From the NCBI GenBank assembly GCA_965153355.1, contig OZ231126.1, forward strand, positions 87,668,001 to 87,732,000: DNA of 64,000 bases. The letters are read 5' to 3'. This document shows positions 36,751 to 58,359 of the stretch, one piece after another. The notes below the pieces were generated by a model. The model saw only the letters and a list, made by a program, of their open reading frames with translations. It searched no databases and was not told where the DNA came from. Every line of letters begins with the position of its first letter. The first letter of the stretch is position 1. The DNA is from Flaccisagitta enflata. Its lineage: Eukaryota > Chaetognatha > Sagittoidea > Aphragmophora. Position numbers and translations under genes: made by a program.

Positions 36751-37414
36751 CTTTCTCTTGAAATCTGCTGGTTGATTCTCCGCCGCGATGCCGGGGATGA
36801 ATTTAAGAACGATCTTGCTCATCCATTTCCTTTATTTGCTTTTATTTGCTCACTGTCATTGATGAGAGGAAACAGCTGAGAAGTAAATGATAGTTTCTGA
36901 AGATAGATGTGTTTAGAATTCTTAAAAGGAGATACTAGTAAGGAGACAGATGAACCCCAGCCTTGAAACTTGGTCGGCATCTTGATCAACTTCCAAATCA
37001 GATGATGATAAAATGATAACCGAACCGAATTAATCACACCCGTAAGGTACATGGCGAAGAAAGAATTAACACTGAATTAGTTGGTCGGTTAGTCGGTCTG
37101 TCTGTCCGTATGTCCGTGGGTGTTTCCATAACACACAAATACATCCGTGCAGCTGCGGGACGTCCAGTGTCCAGACCGAGGGCAGTTATGAAAAAAATTG
37201 AAAATGGGTAGGCAGGGAGGTGTCGCAGAAACGAAAAAATATAGCAGCCACACTCTGAAGCTTTAAGGAACATTTATTAAACGTTCAAAGTTCAAGACGA
37301 TTCGTTCACAAATACATGATTCATTTGTCATTTATTTGCCCAGATACTTTGAACTTACAGTGGAACCCCGCAATAACGGATCTCAAAGGAATATAGCTGT
37401 TTTTTTCCCGGTTG

Positions 37415-37491
<77 letters not shown>

Positions 37492-37599
37492 AGGGTAAAA
37501 TATAAGTAATTAGAAAGCCTTCTTTTTCAGAGAGCATGCAATTAGGATCAATGAAAAATGATAATTTTTGAAAAAAAATATAAAAAATCATACGGCCAG

Positions 37600-38485
37600 G
37601 AATCCCGTTGGAGAAAATCTCAATTCTAAGAGTTATGAAAAAAAAAATGGACCCATCACAAATTTTTGCATGTGGGTCCTAAAAAGCATGTAGAACAAGA
37701 ATCTGATACTTATTTTGGCCTATCATGAGCAAAAAAAAAAAAGAAACGGTTTTTTGTGCCAAAAACAGCTATTTTTCCTAAAAAAATGGTATAAAATGAA
37801 ATATTTTTGAGTTTTTTTTTACAGAAACATAAAGTACCAATAGTAATTGATATTTGAGTGAATCTAGAACAATTTTGAATAGGTCTATGAGGTTCAAAAA
37901 TAGCATTAAAGTGCTCAAAAGTGGAGAAATGACCTCAAAATTGAATAATCGTCCAAACTGATGTTTTGGAACAGTTTCTTAGGGTAAAATATGCAATTGA
38001 GATCTCATTTGCATATCGCGGTTTTGCGTTTTTCGCTTATCATGGCCATGTTTTTTTAAGTAAATCGATGAAACTCATGCTGACGGCATATTTTACCCTT
38101 AGAAACTGTTCCAAAACATCAGCTTTGACAATTTTTCAATTTTTAGGTCATATCTCCACTTTTGAGCACTTTAATGCTATTTTTGAACCTCATAAACCTA
38201 TTCAAAATTGTTCTAGATTCACTCAAATATCAATTACTATTGGTACTTTATGATTCTGTAAAAAAAAAGTCCAAAATATTTCATTTGATACCATTTTTTT
38301 AGGAAAAATAGCTGTTTTTGGCACAAAAAACCGTTTCTTTTTTTTTGGCTCATGTTAGATCAAAATGAACATCAGAATCTTGTTCTACAGCCTTTTTAGG
38401 ACCCCTGTGCAAAAATCTGGGATAGGTCCATTTTTTTTTATTTCTTTTATTTAAGAATTTTGTAAGTGGGAATCCCGGCCGCATA
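37600..38485. mobile_element. Long imperfect palindrome
   Basis: Arms of about 400 bp pair around a spacer near 38000-38080. GGTACTTTATG, GTTCTAGATTCACTCAAATA and TTTTTGGCACAAAAAACCG in the right arm have complements in the left. GGGATTCCTGGCCGTA-type ends lie at the outer edges. No coding capacity. A CAGTGGAACCCCGCAATAAC motif at 37361 resembles an end but has no visible partner. Confidence 0.75.
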
Positions 38486-39411
38486 GCACAGAAATCTGTT
38501 TGGCGTCATCTGAAAGAGAAGAATTAGCCCTTTCTTAGCTATTAATTTTATACATAGTATAATTCAGCCGTAAAAACAGACCAACTTTCCCAAACCACTC
38601 ACAAGAAAAAGGGAAATCCAAATTCCTCTGCAGGACTAAAGAAGCTGAAGGATCTGCAATTCTTTAACTTTTTTCCAAACAATATTGCTTCCCTGTGCTG
38701 ATTTGGAACAACAACTACATCAATACGCTTTTTCAACCCAAATTTTCCGTGGGGTGATAAAAGAGAATTTTCTCCGGAAAATGTCTGATTTTTTGTAGTT
38801 TATTGATATATTTCACACTGTTTAAGTCATACCTATGAGATTTCCATGCAAATTCTTAGTGAGTGTACACTTCCACATATTCTGGACCCTTCAATGGAAA
38901 TGTTTGATCGATTTTTCTATTGAGTGAAAAATAAGCTGCGGCAGTGAAAATCGCGAATTTCTGGAGACCATGTCATAGGGAAGAAAATCAAAGAGGGAAA
39001 ATAGAAAAATAGAAAATTGAGGAAAAAATAACTTTTGGCAGTATTAAGTCATAAATACTGATGGGGGGGAATCAAAAGCGGCTCAATTATATACACCCCT
39101 GATGGATAGGTAATTCTAAAACGCTTATATTTTTGATGAAAATATTTTCAATGTTTGAAATCTCTGTGGTAAAAAATGATCCTAAGGGTAGGAATGATCA
39201 AGTTCACTTGTTTATTTCAAAAAGATGAATATTTTGTATTATTGCAAAAAAGCCTCAAAATGATCATAAATAATCACAAAAATAAATATTAGATTATTGT
39301 AATCGTACATGTTTTATCTAGTGATTTAAAACATATCATAGTTTTGCAAAACCTTAACCTTAACTTTATTGCAGAAAATTTTCATAAGAAATATTCTTTA
39401 ATGCGGACACG

Positions 39412-39633
39412 CAGGCTTTGTCCGTCCATCCGTTGGTCTGTCCGTCTGTAGGTCCATTGGTCCGTCATGGTGATAGAGTTGAAAATTGCGAAAAAGCGCA
39501 TTTTCGAGGCTCATGCTGTGACTGTGTGTGTGTGTGTGTGTATGGGGTGGGCGAGGGTTTTAATGGGGGTTGGATGCCCCTGCCCACCCGTCCGCAACGA
39601 TATTGTGACCCCGCATCACTTGTTATTTTCAGC
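39412..39633 (-). mobile_element. GACC-type element, ATATTGTGACCCCGCATCAC subtype
   Basis: Same parts as 1521-1712 (GGCTTTGTCCGTCCATCCGT ... CCCACCCGTCCGCAACGATA), with a short (TG)n inside. Confidence 0.65.
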
Positions 39634-40517
39634 GATATCATATAACTATAGAATCATATCATGCTTAAGCAATAAGCACAACTGTCGTTCTGTCCATAAA
39701 CTGTCTAAATTCCACTGCCCTTGCCATGTGATAAACCTGAACGCCTAGTTATGAATCCATGGGAGTATGTGAGTCAAGTCAATGAAAGGTTAGTGAATAC
39801 TTTCCAGAGAAAAGTATGTGGTAACTGTAATCACAATCTACCGAACTGTAGTACAGTTAGGGGATGAAAACAGAGTTCATGACAAAGTAGCATTAATAAT
39901 ACTGTGAACACTGAAACTGCGAACACTTGTGATAAAAAGGTCATAAAAAGTATAAAAGGTGAAAGACGCCATAACAAACAATTTGAAACATTGTATCATG
40001 AAGTAAGTATTAGACTTTCGATAAATTTATTCATCATTCACTTCATTCATACATTAATTCCTCACTCTTTCGATTCATCTTTGTCTAGATAAGCAAATTT
40101 TATGCACCCGTCCGCAACGATATTGTGACCCCGCGTCACTTGTTTCCGATCACATTCCTTGCACTTCCTCCAGCTTGGTCATAGCATCTTAGCAAAACAA
40201 GAACGAATTTCCAATTGAATGTCGCAAACTGCATTCAATTATCTCTAAGCATTTACGCATCTAAGCATTGACACACAATAGAAAATTGTTTCTTTGGTTG
40301 AAAAACGCAGTAAATTTCTTGTTGTTTTCTCTGCTAAATAATTAGCATTACCATATTTTTTCTAAAAAGCGCCCCGGGCTCTTTTGAAATTGAAATCTGA
40401 CTTTGCTTTTTGACCCTCCAATAAGCGCCCCCTTTGTATTGTAGAAAAAACTGTCACTCAGTCCAACTTTTTCATGAAAAGCAATCAAAATGCTTATGTT
40501 GACTTGAAATAGAGATA

Positions 40518-41079
40518 CAGTAGATCTCGTCTAGACTTGAGATAACGGGGGCAAGCACTGTGGAAAGACGAATGAAGCCAGGGGAGTAATATTTAGATCA
40601 TAGACTAATCAAAGGATGCTTAATTCCCCATGATAGCTGGTTGCCATGGAAACACATTTCCTTGTATTCTCGCTAAAATATCAATATTTTGAGAGATTTT
40701 TTTAGGGAACATTGCTTAAAATCAAATTTGCTACAACTTTCCCACTGTATGTTCTGTAAGAATGTCGCTCGTTTGGCCGTTGCTAGGGAGCGTATCTATG
40801 TGTGACAACCCTTAGCAACCGCTAAACGAGCGACATTCTTACAGAACATACTGTGGGAAAGTTATAGCAAATTTAATTCTTAAAAATTTTCTCTCAAAAA
40901 ATTTCTCAAAATATTGATATTTTAGCGTAATACATAGAAATGCGTTTCCATGGCAACCAGCTATTATAGACAATAAAGCATCTTTTTATTAGTCTATGTT
41001 TCAAATATCACTCCCCTGATTTCATTTGTTTTTCTACAATGCTTGCCCCCGTTATCTCAAGTCTAGACGAGATCTACTG
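40518..41079. mobile_element. Palindromic fold-back element, copy 1 (CAGTAGATCTCGTCTAGACT family)
   Basis: The whole 562 bp is an inverted repeat centred near 40800. It starts CAGTAGATCTCGTCTAGACT, ends with the reverse complement, and has TA on both sides (target duplication). Arms differ at scattered bases. No coding capacity. Ends and TA site suggest a non-autonomous Tc1/mariner-type element. Confidence 0.85.
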
Positions 41080-41296
41080 TATTCATTACATGTATCTGTT
41101 TAAAAGTCAGTGAAAATGGCTCTTTGTGTTGTGTTTTTTCATTATTTTACTTAGTATTTCTATGCAAATCTTTTCTGAAGAGTGTGACACTAAATAAAAA
41201 AGGGGGGGGGGCGCTTTTTGGAGGGGGGGGCGCTTTATGGAAAAAACACGGTACATGTAATGTTTTGATTAGCATTACTATCATTCTTGAATTTTT

Positions 41297-41530
41297 TTGT
41301 TATTCATACGAGTAGTGCTTGTCAGATTTCCTTGGTTGATAAGAGCACAATTGTGGCTCTTTGAAGTTCTACAGATCAAAAAGCGAGCAATGTTTGAAGC
41401 AAGACTGAAAACGCTCACACTGAACGTGTCGAGAAAGATCTCACCATTCCCCCTAAAGTTTCTCTATAAAAGCATGCCAAGGCGAATGAAAGCAGTTGTT
41501 GATGCGCAAGGGGGTCACACCAAGTATTGA
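41297..41530 (+). pseudogene. Tc1-type transposase C-terminal relic
   Basis: The open frame ends in SMPRRMKAVVDAQGGHTKY followed by a stop, the typical C-terminus of Tc1-family transposases (SMPRR..AVI.A.GGHTKY). ISPFPLKFLYK just before it fits the usual ISPE.L..L segment. Nothing upstream (D,D,E catalytic core) is recognisable, so this is a dead 3' fragment. It lies 216 bp after a fold-back element with TA target sites. Confidence 0.75.
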
Positions 41531-41858
41531 ATGAATGTTTTACACCGAATTTGTATCATTTATTGAAAAAACTGACTCTCTCAAGAAGGTGGCAAATTTT
41601 TGATCTAGATAGTATTTGATTCAGCACATGATATCACCCCGACCAGCTGAGAAACGCGGATTTAGCACAGGTGTAACAGACATAGCGACGGACGGACGGA
41701 CCGACGGACAGACGGACGGACAGACCTTCTTTTAGACGGACGCATCTAAAAAGCAGACTTGATCTATAGCTTAATCAATCAAGGTACAAAAGAGTTTCAA
41801 TGGTCCAAAACCATTTCAGGTAAATTTGGCAAACTGTCTTCAACTCTCTGCATTGCAT

Positions 41859-49642
<7,784 letters not shown>

Positions 49643-50073
49643 CGTTTCACGTATAAACTTCCTTATACATGGGACTGGTGTGATTATGGGCTTCTGTTCC
49701 ACATCACAAACGCAAAAGATACTTCGGCCGTTTGTCCGTGCGTTGCAATGACGGCATTCGGTGTGTTGACTTTTGTGCGCAATGAAATTTCGGCACCATA
49801 ATGAAATATTTGTGCGTTTTAGTGTTAAATTGGATTTTTCGTTATTTCTATTTTTTCAGTTCTTTGAGGTTTGAAGATGATGAAGATCTACAGATTAGAA
49901 AATGCATTAAAAGGTTGGTTGAGCATCCACCGAAACGGAAAAAGAATCAAATGTATCACTTATAGTATAACTGCACTTCTCCACAAGGACAAGATTTTGT
50001 ATGAGAATAAAATGAATACCCAAATTAAAAAAAAAAACACTTTCAAATGGTAAGAAATACGTAGAATCTTGCA

Positions 50074-50188
<115 letters not shown>

Positions 50189-50589
50189 ATCGGCAAATGT
50201 ACGTAGGGAAGACTTTACCCTCACGTTTAATTCTGGGTCGTGATCGACCCGCGGCCTGGCCAGTTTTAGTTGGTTTCTGTTCCCTGCTCGATTTCAAAAT
50301 CTCGATCCTGCACCCGACCCCAAAAATTCGGTCAAATTGCGTTACTGAGTTTTGAGGAGGTCAGCCGTTAAGACGACGATGACACAGTAACACGCACGGT
50401 ACCCCATATCTTATGCTTTCTGGGTATGGCAGCGGCCTTAAAGTGAGCAAAGTCATAAAATGTAAAAAAAAATATATTTTTGTCGGTTTGTCACTTTTTT
50501 TTTGTCCATTTTTCTTTTTGCCCCTCTGCCCCTCTGCGCCTCTCCCCGATACCCTCAGGCCTTTCAAGCCTAAAATCAAGCTCATTCTA

Positions 50590-51027
50590 CAGTACGATGG
50601 GAGCAATAAGAGCAGTAGAAAGAGGGCCCTCTATATTCTCTCTGTTTAAAGGATGAACCAAAAGCTTTGGTTTTTCTGAAAGCTGATGGTCCAAGGTATT
50701 GAGTGAACACAAAATTCCAAACCAAGTGATTCATAACAAAACCACCAATTGATATCTAAAATTGCATGTGGCGTGATAGCTCTGTTGATAGAGTGATGAA
50801 CTTGAAAAAGTTTACTTCTCTCTCTTCAGTGTCACAGGTTCAAATCCTGAGTGGTGCTGCACTTTTTTTCTTTTTGGTCAATAGTTAGAGCTAGAGGAAT
50901 AAAACTATATTCACCCAAAGCTCTTGCTCATCAGCTTTCAGAAAAACCATAATTGAAGCTACTTCATTAGAATAGTGAAGCAGGAAATGACCCTCCATCT
51001 GAGGTTCTAATTGCTCCTATGGTACTG
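50590..51027. mobile_element. CAGTACGATGGGAGCAA family element with a tRNA-like core
   Basis: Ends CAGTACGATGGGAGCAAT and ATTGCTCCTATGGTACTG flanked by TA. The arms share AAGCTGATG/CATCAGCTT and GGTTTTTCTGAAAGC and its complement. The middle carries a tRNA-like segment instead of the arms seen in the other copies. Confidence 0.8.
50768..50861 (+). ncRNA. tRNA-like (SINE-type) sequence
   Basis: A D-arm-like stretch TAGCTCTGTTGATAGAGTG, then the B-box GGTTCAAATCC 50 bp on, with a pairing T-arm (CAGG/CCTG). The acceptor stem does not pair and the anticodon arm is poor, so it is a tRNA relic or SINE head rather than a working tRNA. Confidence 0.5.
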
Positions 51028-51632
51028 TATCCCCTGAGGCTTCATATCAACACTCTCAGACTTAAAATCAGCACTTTCAAACCTCTCAGACCCTCATACA
51101 CTTCAAATCAACCCCATCAATTCTAAGAGATCTATGTTCTACATAAATCGGTCTCCTTTGGGGCTCTTCCAAACTTCAAAAATGCCCACACAGCTTATTT
51201 TAGCCTCATCAGTCCTCTCAAATCATCCCTCTCAGCTTCATAATAAATCTTCCCTCTTACAAATGTAAGTTAGTCATGGCCTTACAGTGGGCTTTGAATA
51301 GTGGTAGACTACAAAGACCCATCTCCTTAGAATTACCAAATACCTATATTTATCGTGGTAATGAGATTCGCCAAGTTCCATGACCCTCTGACAAAATCCC
51401 GCACCACTTCTTTCTAAAATGAAAAAACACCTAAAAAAAATTTAATGTCAATATTTACGAATTCATATATTGTTCTCTATTCAATTTTTGGCAGTTAGAG
51501 ATCGTTTTTTTTTCTTAGAAGCGTTCGTCATCTTTTTTGGTGCACCAAGTCTGGTTCTAAATCTCGATTCCACAGGAATCTTCAGCTCGATGCAAACCGA
51601 GGGCGATGGTCAACAAAAGTCAGAGATGAGAG

Positions 51633-51635
<3 letters not shown>

Positions 51636-51717
<82 letters not shown>

Positions 51718-51953
51718 CGTGCGTGTGCTACCCTAAACCCACACAAAGCGCGCTAGCGTCGTTGACCCTTCTGGTGTGGTGCATGGTCCTTGTTTTTCAG
51801 TTTTCTTACAGCCAATTAATCTTATCCTTTGACAAATCTTTCAAGCAATCTTGTCTCTTATTTTGATCAATTTCTTCTCGTAAGAATCGTCGTAGAGTCA
51901 GTTTAAATTTAGTTTAATTCATTTCAGTAAGAAAACGCCTGAAGCAGGGAGTA

Positions 51954-52046
<93 letters not shown>

Positions 52047-52195
52047 TTTCGTACATTTGCATGCGCGAGTCAACAATGTTATCAGACGAATAAAAGAAAC
52101 GTATCTGTGAACAACTTACAGAATAATTTAGTCTTCCGATACTCTGGAAACCTTGAACTCTGCACAATCCTATTACTTGTCGGGCGTGAGGTAGT

Positions 52196-52286
<91 letters not shown>

Positions 52287-52360
52287 AAGACAGAGACAGA
52301 CAGACAGACAGACGGACAGACGGAGAGACAGACAGAGACACAGACAGACAGACAGAAAGT
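51636..52360. repeat. (TG)n, (TG)n and (GA)n/(CAGA)n cluster
   Basis: TG at 51636-51712 and 51957-52044, GA at 52198-52282 followed by CAGA-rich DNA. Confidence 0.93.
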
Positions 52361-52364
52361 ATTT

Positions 52365-53010
52365 GATAACAACGATCACTATCCATCACTACCCTCTCAT
52401 AGCAAGATCAGGTGAAAAGTAACATTGCAGTAGGTTTTTTTACTGTTTTGCATAGAATCTGAGCTTAATTTACTGGAACTAATGAAAATAAAATCTTGTC
52501 AAAAGTGCTTTTTGAGACTTTCACAAAAATTGATGGTTTTTAGCCTTATTTTGCTAGTAGATTCGACTGGGTAGTTAAGATTTTTTTTTGGTCAGCAATT
52601 TTTACTCCTGATAAAATTTCCATTTATTTGATAGGTCGCAACATGCAATTTTGTATAAAAATGTAATTTTCAGCTTTTTAGCCATGGTTGCAAAATTGTA
52701 ACAGTGGCTTAAAAATGGAAAATTTCATTTTTTGATAAAATTGTAAAGAACGACCTATCAAATGAATGGAAATTTCATCAGGAATTCAAATATGCTGACA
52801 AAAAAATTTTTCTCAGTGCCCAGTGGAATCTACATGCAAAACAGGGCTAAAAACCATCATTTTTTATGAAAATCTTAAAAGGCGCTCTTGACAAGATTTT
52901 ATCTTCATTAGTTCCTGTAAAAAGGGCTCAGATTCTATACAAAACTGTAAAAAAAATCACTGCAATAATACTTTTCACATGATCTTGCTATGGATGATAG
53001 TGTTATCACT
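52365..53010. mobile_element. Imperfect palindrome of about 640 bp
   Basis: Outer sequence (CATAGCAAGATCA, then GTGAAAAGT) and its reverse (ACTTTTCACATGATCTTGC) pair, and so do inner blocks such as CTGATAAAATTTCCAT. The element directly follows a (GA)n/(CAGA)n tract (52198-52360). Confidence 0.7.
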
Positions 53011-53071
53011 ATGTGGTAAAAGCATCCTCAAATCTGCAAAATGTGCTTGAACATGATTGCCTGCCTTTGTA

Positions 53072-53930
53072 CAGTTGAACCCCGCAACACATATAACGAA
53101 TTTGGGATTTATAAATTTCCTCTGTTACCCTGCTTTCAAAAGCGACTGGAACCAGCAAAACCTTTATTGTGCCTAAAATATTCATATTTAGAAATCCAGA
53201 TTGGTTTTGTCTTAAAGCACATAACCTACCATTTATTCATGCAAAATTTCAATGTTGTGGCTCCAGCAGTTTGGCTTCCACACAGTTTTAAATGAAAATG
53301 TGGTGAGTCCTTTGAAAGGCTCCTCATGAAATTGATAGATAGACTTTCATAACCTTAAAACAGTGTTATTGTCATATGAATCAAATGAAAATAGCCAGAT
53401 TGGTCTTAAAACATAGATATGATTCTAGGTTTATGTATCTCTAGGCAAATAGATCAAATTTGTGATATTCATGTAGCAAATCCGAATTTTCCTCTGTTGT
53501 TTTGAGGTCTGACAAGGTTTTTCGTCCAATCAATTGTCAAAGAAAGCCTAAATTTCTTTGAAAATTGTGAGAAATCAAAACTGATGCGACAGATGGGTCA
53601 ATTACTACCCAATTATGACCAATTGGTCATTCCAGCCCAATGTTAATGAAATTAATTTGACTATATTGATGCAAACTTGTTAAAAAATGCAATTTTTGAG
53701 CAAAATTTCATGAAATTTCATCAAATTTCAAAAGTAGGTGAAAGCCAAACTGCTAGAGCCACTGATACAAAATTTTGCATGAACAAATGGTAGTTTATGT
53801 GCTTTTAGACAAAACCAATCTAGATTTTTCAATATGGATACTTTAAGCATAATAAAGGTTTTACTGGTTCCAGTTGCTTTTGAAAACAGGGTATACTTAA
53901 ACTCAGATGTGTTTTAGCGGGGTGTAACTG
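53072..53930. mobile_element. Inverted-repeat element, CAGTTGAACCCCGC ends
   Basis: Starts CAGTTGAACCCCGC after a TA and ends GCGGGGTGTAACTG. Terminal arms are about 230 bp, around an unpaired core of about 400 bp. The ends resemble those of pogo/Tc1-type elements. No transposase frame is visible. Confidence 0.75.
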
Positions 53931-54235
53931 TTCTACCGTATGTGCTTACATGCATGCGTGCGTGGATGCGTGCGTGCGTGCTTGCGTGTGTTCGTGCTTG
54001 CGCGTGTTCTTCCGTACCAGCTTCCTTGGGCGTGCGTGCTTTTATGCGAGGATCTTGAGTATGCGGTGGGGCGCGGCGGGTGCACCCGGGTGGGTGTGAT
54101 GGGTGCTTGCATGCGTGCCTCTGCACTCTGTGCCTCTCCAATGTTAAGATGGCTCGAAATGTGAACTTTCCCAAAAGTTGGTTATTGTTGCTCAGAATGG
54201 TGGACAGGGACCAGACAAACATGAAACTAAGAAAA

Positions 54236-54715
54236 AAAATACATTTGGGGCGTCAGAGGGTTCCCAGGGGGCTGTTTTGAGGCAATTTCATCGCGCTGCT
54301 ACTAAAATCATTGAAAATCTTGATTTTAAGAGCAGTAAAGCTTATTTTAGCAATTATTGTGTGAAGGCACCATAAAAGTATATATTAAGTGGTAAAATAC
54401 ATTCTAGGGGGTCAAGGGGCCCCCAGGGAACTGTTTTGGGTGCCATATGATGGCGCCGCGACAAGAAAACAGAAGATCTTGATTTTGGGAGTATTTAAGC
54501 TTATTCTATTAAAAGATATCATGTAGAGGCACTATAAAAGTATATATTGAATTGTGAAATATATTCCCGGGGGTCCAGGGGTCCCTAGGGTACTGTTTTT
54601 GGGGCGATTTGATGGTGTTGCGATTAAAAATCATTGAAAATCTTGATTTAAGCTCATTCTATTCATAAATATGGCATACAGGCACCATATAAATATGTAT
54701 TTAGTGATTGGAAAA
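54236..54715 (+). repeat. Tandem repeat of about 160 bp, three copies
   Basis: GGGTCCAGGGG-like and CTGTTTTGG motifs recur at 54272, 54431 and 54593. Each unit also has AATCTTGATTT, TTAAGC.(T)ATT and GGCAC.ATA.AA blocks in order. Copies are clearly diverged. Confidence 0.8.
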
Positions 54716-54994
54716 AAGTCGAATTACGTAATTCGACTTTTTGAAACGTAGGGGAGAAATTAAGTTTTCTATTTTGGATTTGAGACAATTTTAGAAAGTT
54801 GGGTCATTTTGGGGCTGGGATGATACATTTTTTGATATTCACAGCTTAGAAAGAGCTAATTTTTCTTTTTCTTTTGCAAAAATCTAGATTTTTTATTGAT
54901 CCTGTTTTTTGACCCTATGTAACAAAATAGAAGAGTAAGGATGTTATACAAATTGACCCTGAGTTTTATGACGCTACCTCTTGCATTTTACTCT

Positions 54995-55552
<558 letters not shown>

Positions 55553-55744
55553 CATACACGCACACACTCAAAGACAAAAGAAGACCAAAAAAGAGATGCA
55601 GAGAGACAGATTTAATGACAAAAACAGGCAGGCAGTTAACCAGATATCGCATGAGATGCACACAGAAGAACATGCAATGAAAAAAAAGACTTCCATTTAC
55701 GACTTTTTTCCAGCCGGCGAGAGTCGCCTTTATTGTTAAAATAT

Positions 55745-55951
55745 CCCTCTTCTTATTCTTCTCCCCTCTTCTTCTTCTTCCCTCTTCTTTTTCTTCTTCT
55801 TCTTCTTCTTCTTCCTATTCTTCGTTCTTCTTCTTCTTCCTTTTCTTCTTCTTTCTTCTTCTTCTTCTTCCCTCATCTTCTTACCTCTTCTTCCCTCTTC
55901 TTCCCTCTTCTTCCCTCTTCTTCCCTCTTCTTCTTCTTCTCCTTCTTCTTC

Positions 55952-56000
<49 letters not shown>

Positions 56001-56360
56001 TTCTTCTTCTTCTTCTTCTTCTTCTTCTTTTCTTCTTCTCTTACTTTTTCCCTCTTTTTATAACCTACTGTTTTTTTATTTTCTTTTTCATTCTTTCCCT
56101 TTTTTTCCCCTCTTTGTTCTTATTCACGTCTTCTTTTTTCTCCTTCTTCTTCTTCCTCTTCTCCTTCCCTCTTCCTCTTTTCCCTTCTAGTCAAAACAGC
56201 AATTCTTTTAAACCATGTGCCAATTTATGCTACTCTACTTTACATACTGCATGTTGCTTCTTCTTCTTCTTCTTCTTTTTCTTCTTCTTCTCTTTCTTCT
56301 TCTTCTTCTTCTTCTTCTTCTTCTTCTTCTTCTTCTTCTTCTTCTTCTTCTTCTTCTCCT
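55745..56360. repeat. (TTC)n tract, about 600 bp
   Basis: TTC triplets with CCCTCTTC variants. The 56460-57100 stretch after it has no gene or repeat that I recognise. Confidence 0.95.
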
Positions 56361-57104
56361 CTTATTTATGAACCCAGCTTTTTTTTTACTCTCCTTGTTC
56401 CTGATTCACTTGAACAATCAACATCTTATACCTCGTCATTGTCTTCCTCCTCCTCCTCCTTCACCACCACCACAACATGATATCGAATACAACATTTTGT
56501 TAGGATCTCAATTCTTGACCTTTCTCTTCTCTACGAGGCCACGCGGTTGATACCACTCGAAGATGGGCGCCTCATCAAGAACCATCACATCCACCTCTAT
56601 CCTCCAAGCCATCCATCCAGTCTTCGCTTCCCCAAATGATCATTAGGACTCATGAATTACCATCAATGATCATGGCTAATGACTGTTTATTCATAAATGG
56701 CCGTGCCAGACCCAATAATAGCCTGAATACTTTTATACTTCTTTCGGGGCATTGTTTTATTCCTTTATCGCCGCATTGTTCATTCATCATTCTCATTTTA
56801 CATTACTCTTTTACGTTTTACGTTTTTTATCAGTGGTTAAATGTGATGAAAGTAGGTTTAGTATGATTTGTGTCAGTCCCTGTGATATAAGTGGGTACCA
56901 CCGGACTTAGAACTCATGGCTGCTCATCCTAAACGCGTGGCAACAACCTTCGTAGGGCTTCTTTGGCGGAAAACTGTTCCCGTGGGTCCCACCTTTAGAA
57001 GCCCATCTATCCATCTTCTAAAAATTTTTATGTTACACTATGTAATGTTGCTATGCAACAAAGAGTTTCATGTTATTGTAATGAAAGTAAATTTAGTGAC
57101 ATAA

Positions 57105-57290
57105 TGTTACGTAAAATGACTTAAAATGACCTATAATGACTTAGAATAACTAAAAATGACTTAGAATGACTGAGAATGACTAAAAATGGCCTAGAATGAC
57201 CAAGAATAACTAAAAGTCATTAAAAAAAGTAAAGTTTGACCGACGGATGGATGGACAGACGGACAAAGCGGGTTATAGAGTTGACCTAAA
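57105..57290 (+). mobile_element. GACC-type element fragment with AATGACTTA core
   Basis: About 18 bp units on AAAATGACTTAGAATGAC, then GACCGACGGATGGATGGACA and an end GCGGGTTATAGAGTTGAC in which the palindrome is degraded. Confidence 0.6.
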
Positions 57291-57484
57291 AAAAAATCCA
57301 ATATCCATCCTAAATTTTTTGTGGAGCTCCCTAGCTACCTAAAGAATAATTGCTTAAAAAGAAAATAGGGGGCAAGGGGGTGGCCTGACACTTAGAAATA
57401 CAAAAGTTTGACCACCAAGAGGGGTGTCCCGTAGTTATTTCTTTGTTATTTGCGTACTTTTAACGAAGTATAACATTCGAAGTA

Positions 57485-58048
57485 CAGTAGATCTCGTCTA
57501 GACTTGAAATAACGGAGGCAAGCATTGTGCAAAGACGAATGAAGGCAGGGGAGCGATATTTGGATCATAGACTAATCAAAGGATGCTTAATTCCCCATGA
57601 TAGTTGGTTGCCATGGAAACACATTTCCATGTATTCTCGCTAAAATTTAAATATTTTGAGAGATTTTTTCAGGGAACATTGCTTAAAATCAAATTTGCTA
57701 CAACTATGTTGCAAGTATGTTCTGTAACAATATCGCTCGCTTGGCCGTTGCTAGGAAGCGTATCCATGTGTGACGACCCCTAGCAACCGCTAAACGAGCG
57801 ACATTCTTACAGAACATACTGTGGGAAAGTTGTAGCAAATTTAATTCAAAAAAATGTTCCCTCAAAAAATTTCTCAAAATATTGATATTTTAGCGAAAAT
57901 ACATAGAAATGCGTTTCCATGGCAACCAGTTATCATGGACAATAAACCATCCCTTTATTAGTCTATGTTTCAAATATCACTCCCCTGGCTTCATATGTGT
58001 TTTCACAATGCTTGCCCCCGTTATCTCAAGTCTAGACGAGATCTACTG
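57485..58048. mobile_element. Palindromic fold-back element, copy 2 (CAGTAGATCTCGTCTAGACT family)
   Basis: Same family as 40518-41079 with nearly the same length (564 bp) and sequence. TA precedes the left end and CA follows the right end, probably a mutated TA. Confidence 0.85.
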
Positions 58049-58359
58049 CATCACATTCTGGCCAAAATGAAATTAGTCTTACTTCCCTGAAAATTTCAGC
58101 AGCTTTGGAGAAAGTCAGTTTTTTGCTCTTTTTCCCCCTCCTCCTCATTTTGGGTGGTTTGGGTGGTTCCCGATATGCTGGGTCGCCCAAATGTTGGGTT
58201 TCTATTTTTTTTGTCCTAGATAGTATTCTGATTGAAAAAACCAGATTGACTTCTCATTTTTAATACTATTTATTAACGATTTGGGATTTTGAGCCAAAAG
58301 AGCACAGATTGTTCTGTGTGTACATGTTTGCGTTGATACATCCTTAGATAATAGACAAT

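Noticed and set aside
56916-57104. 62-codon frame MAAHPKR...
   Set aside because: No similarity that I recognise, no partner exon, and it runs into a GACC-type element.
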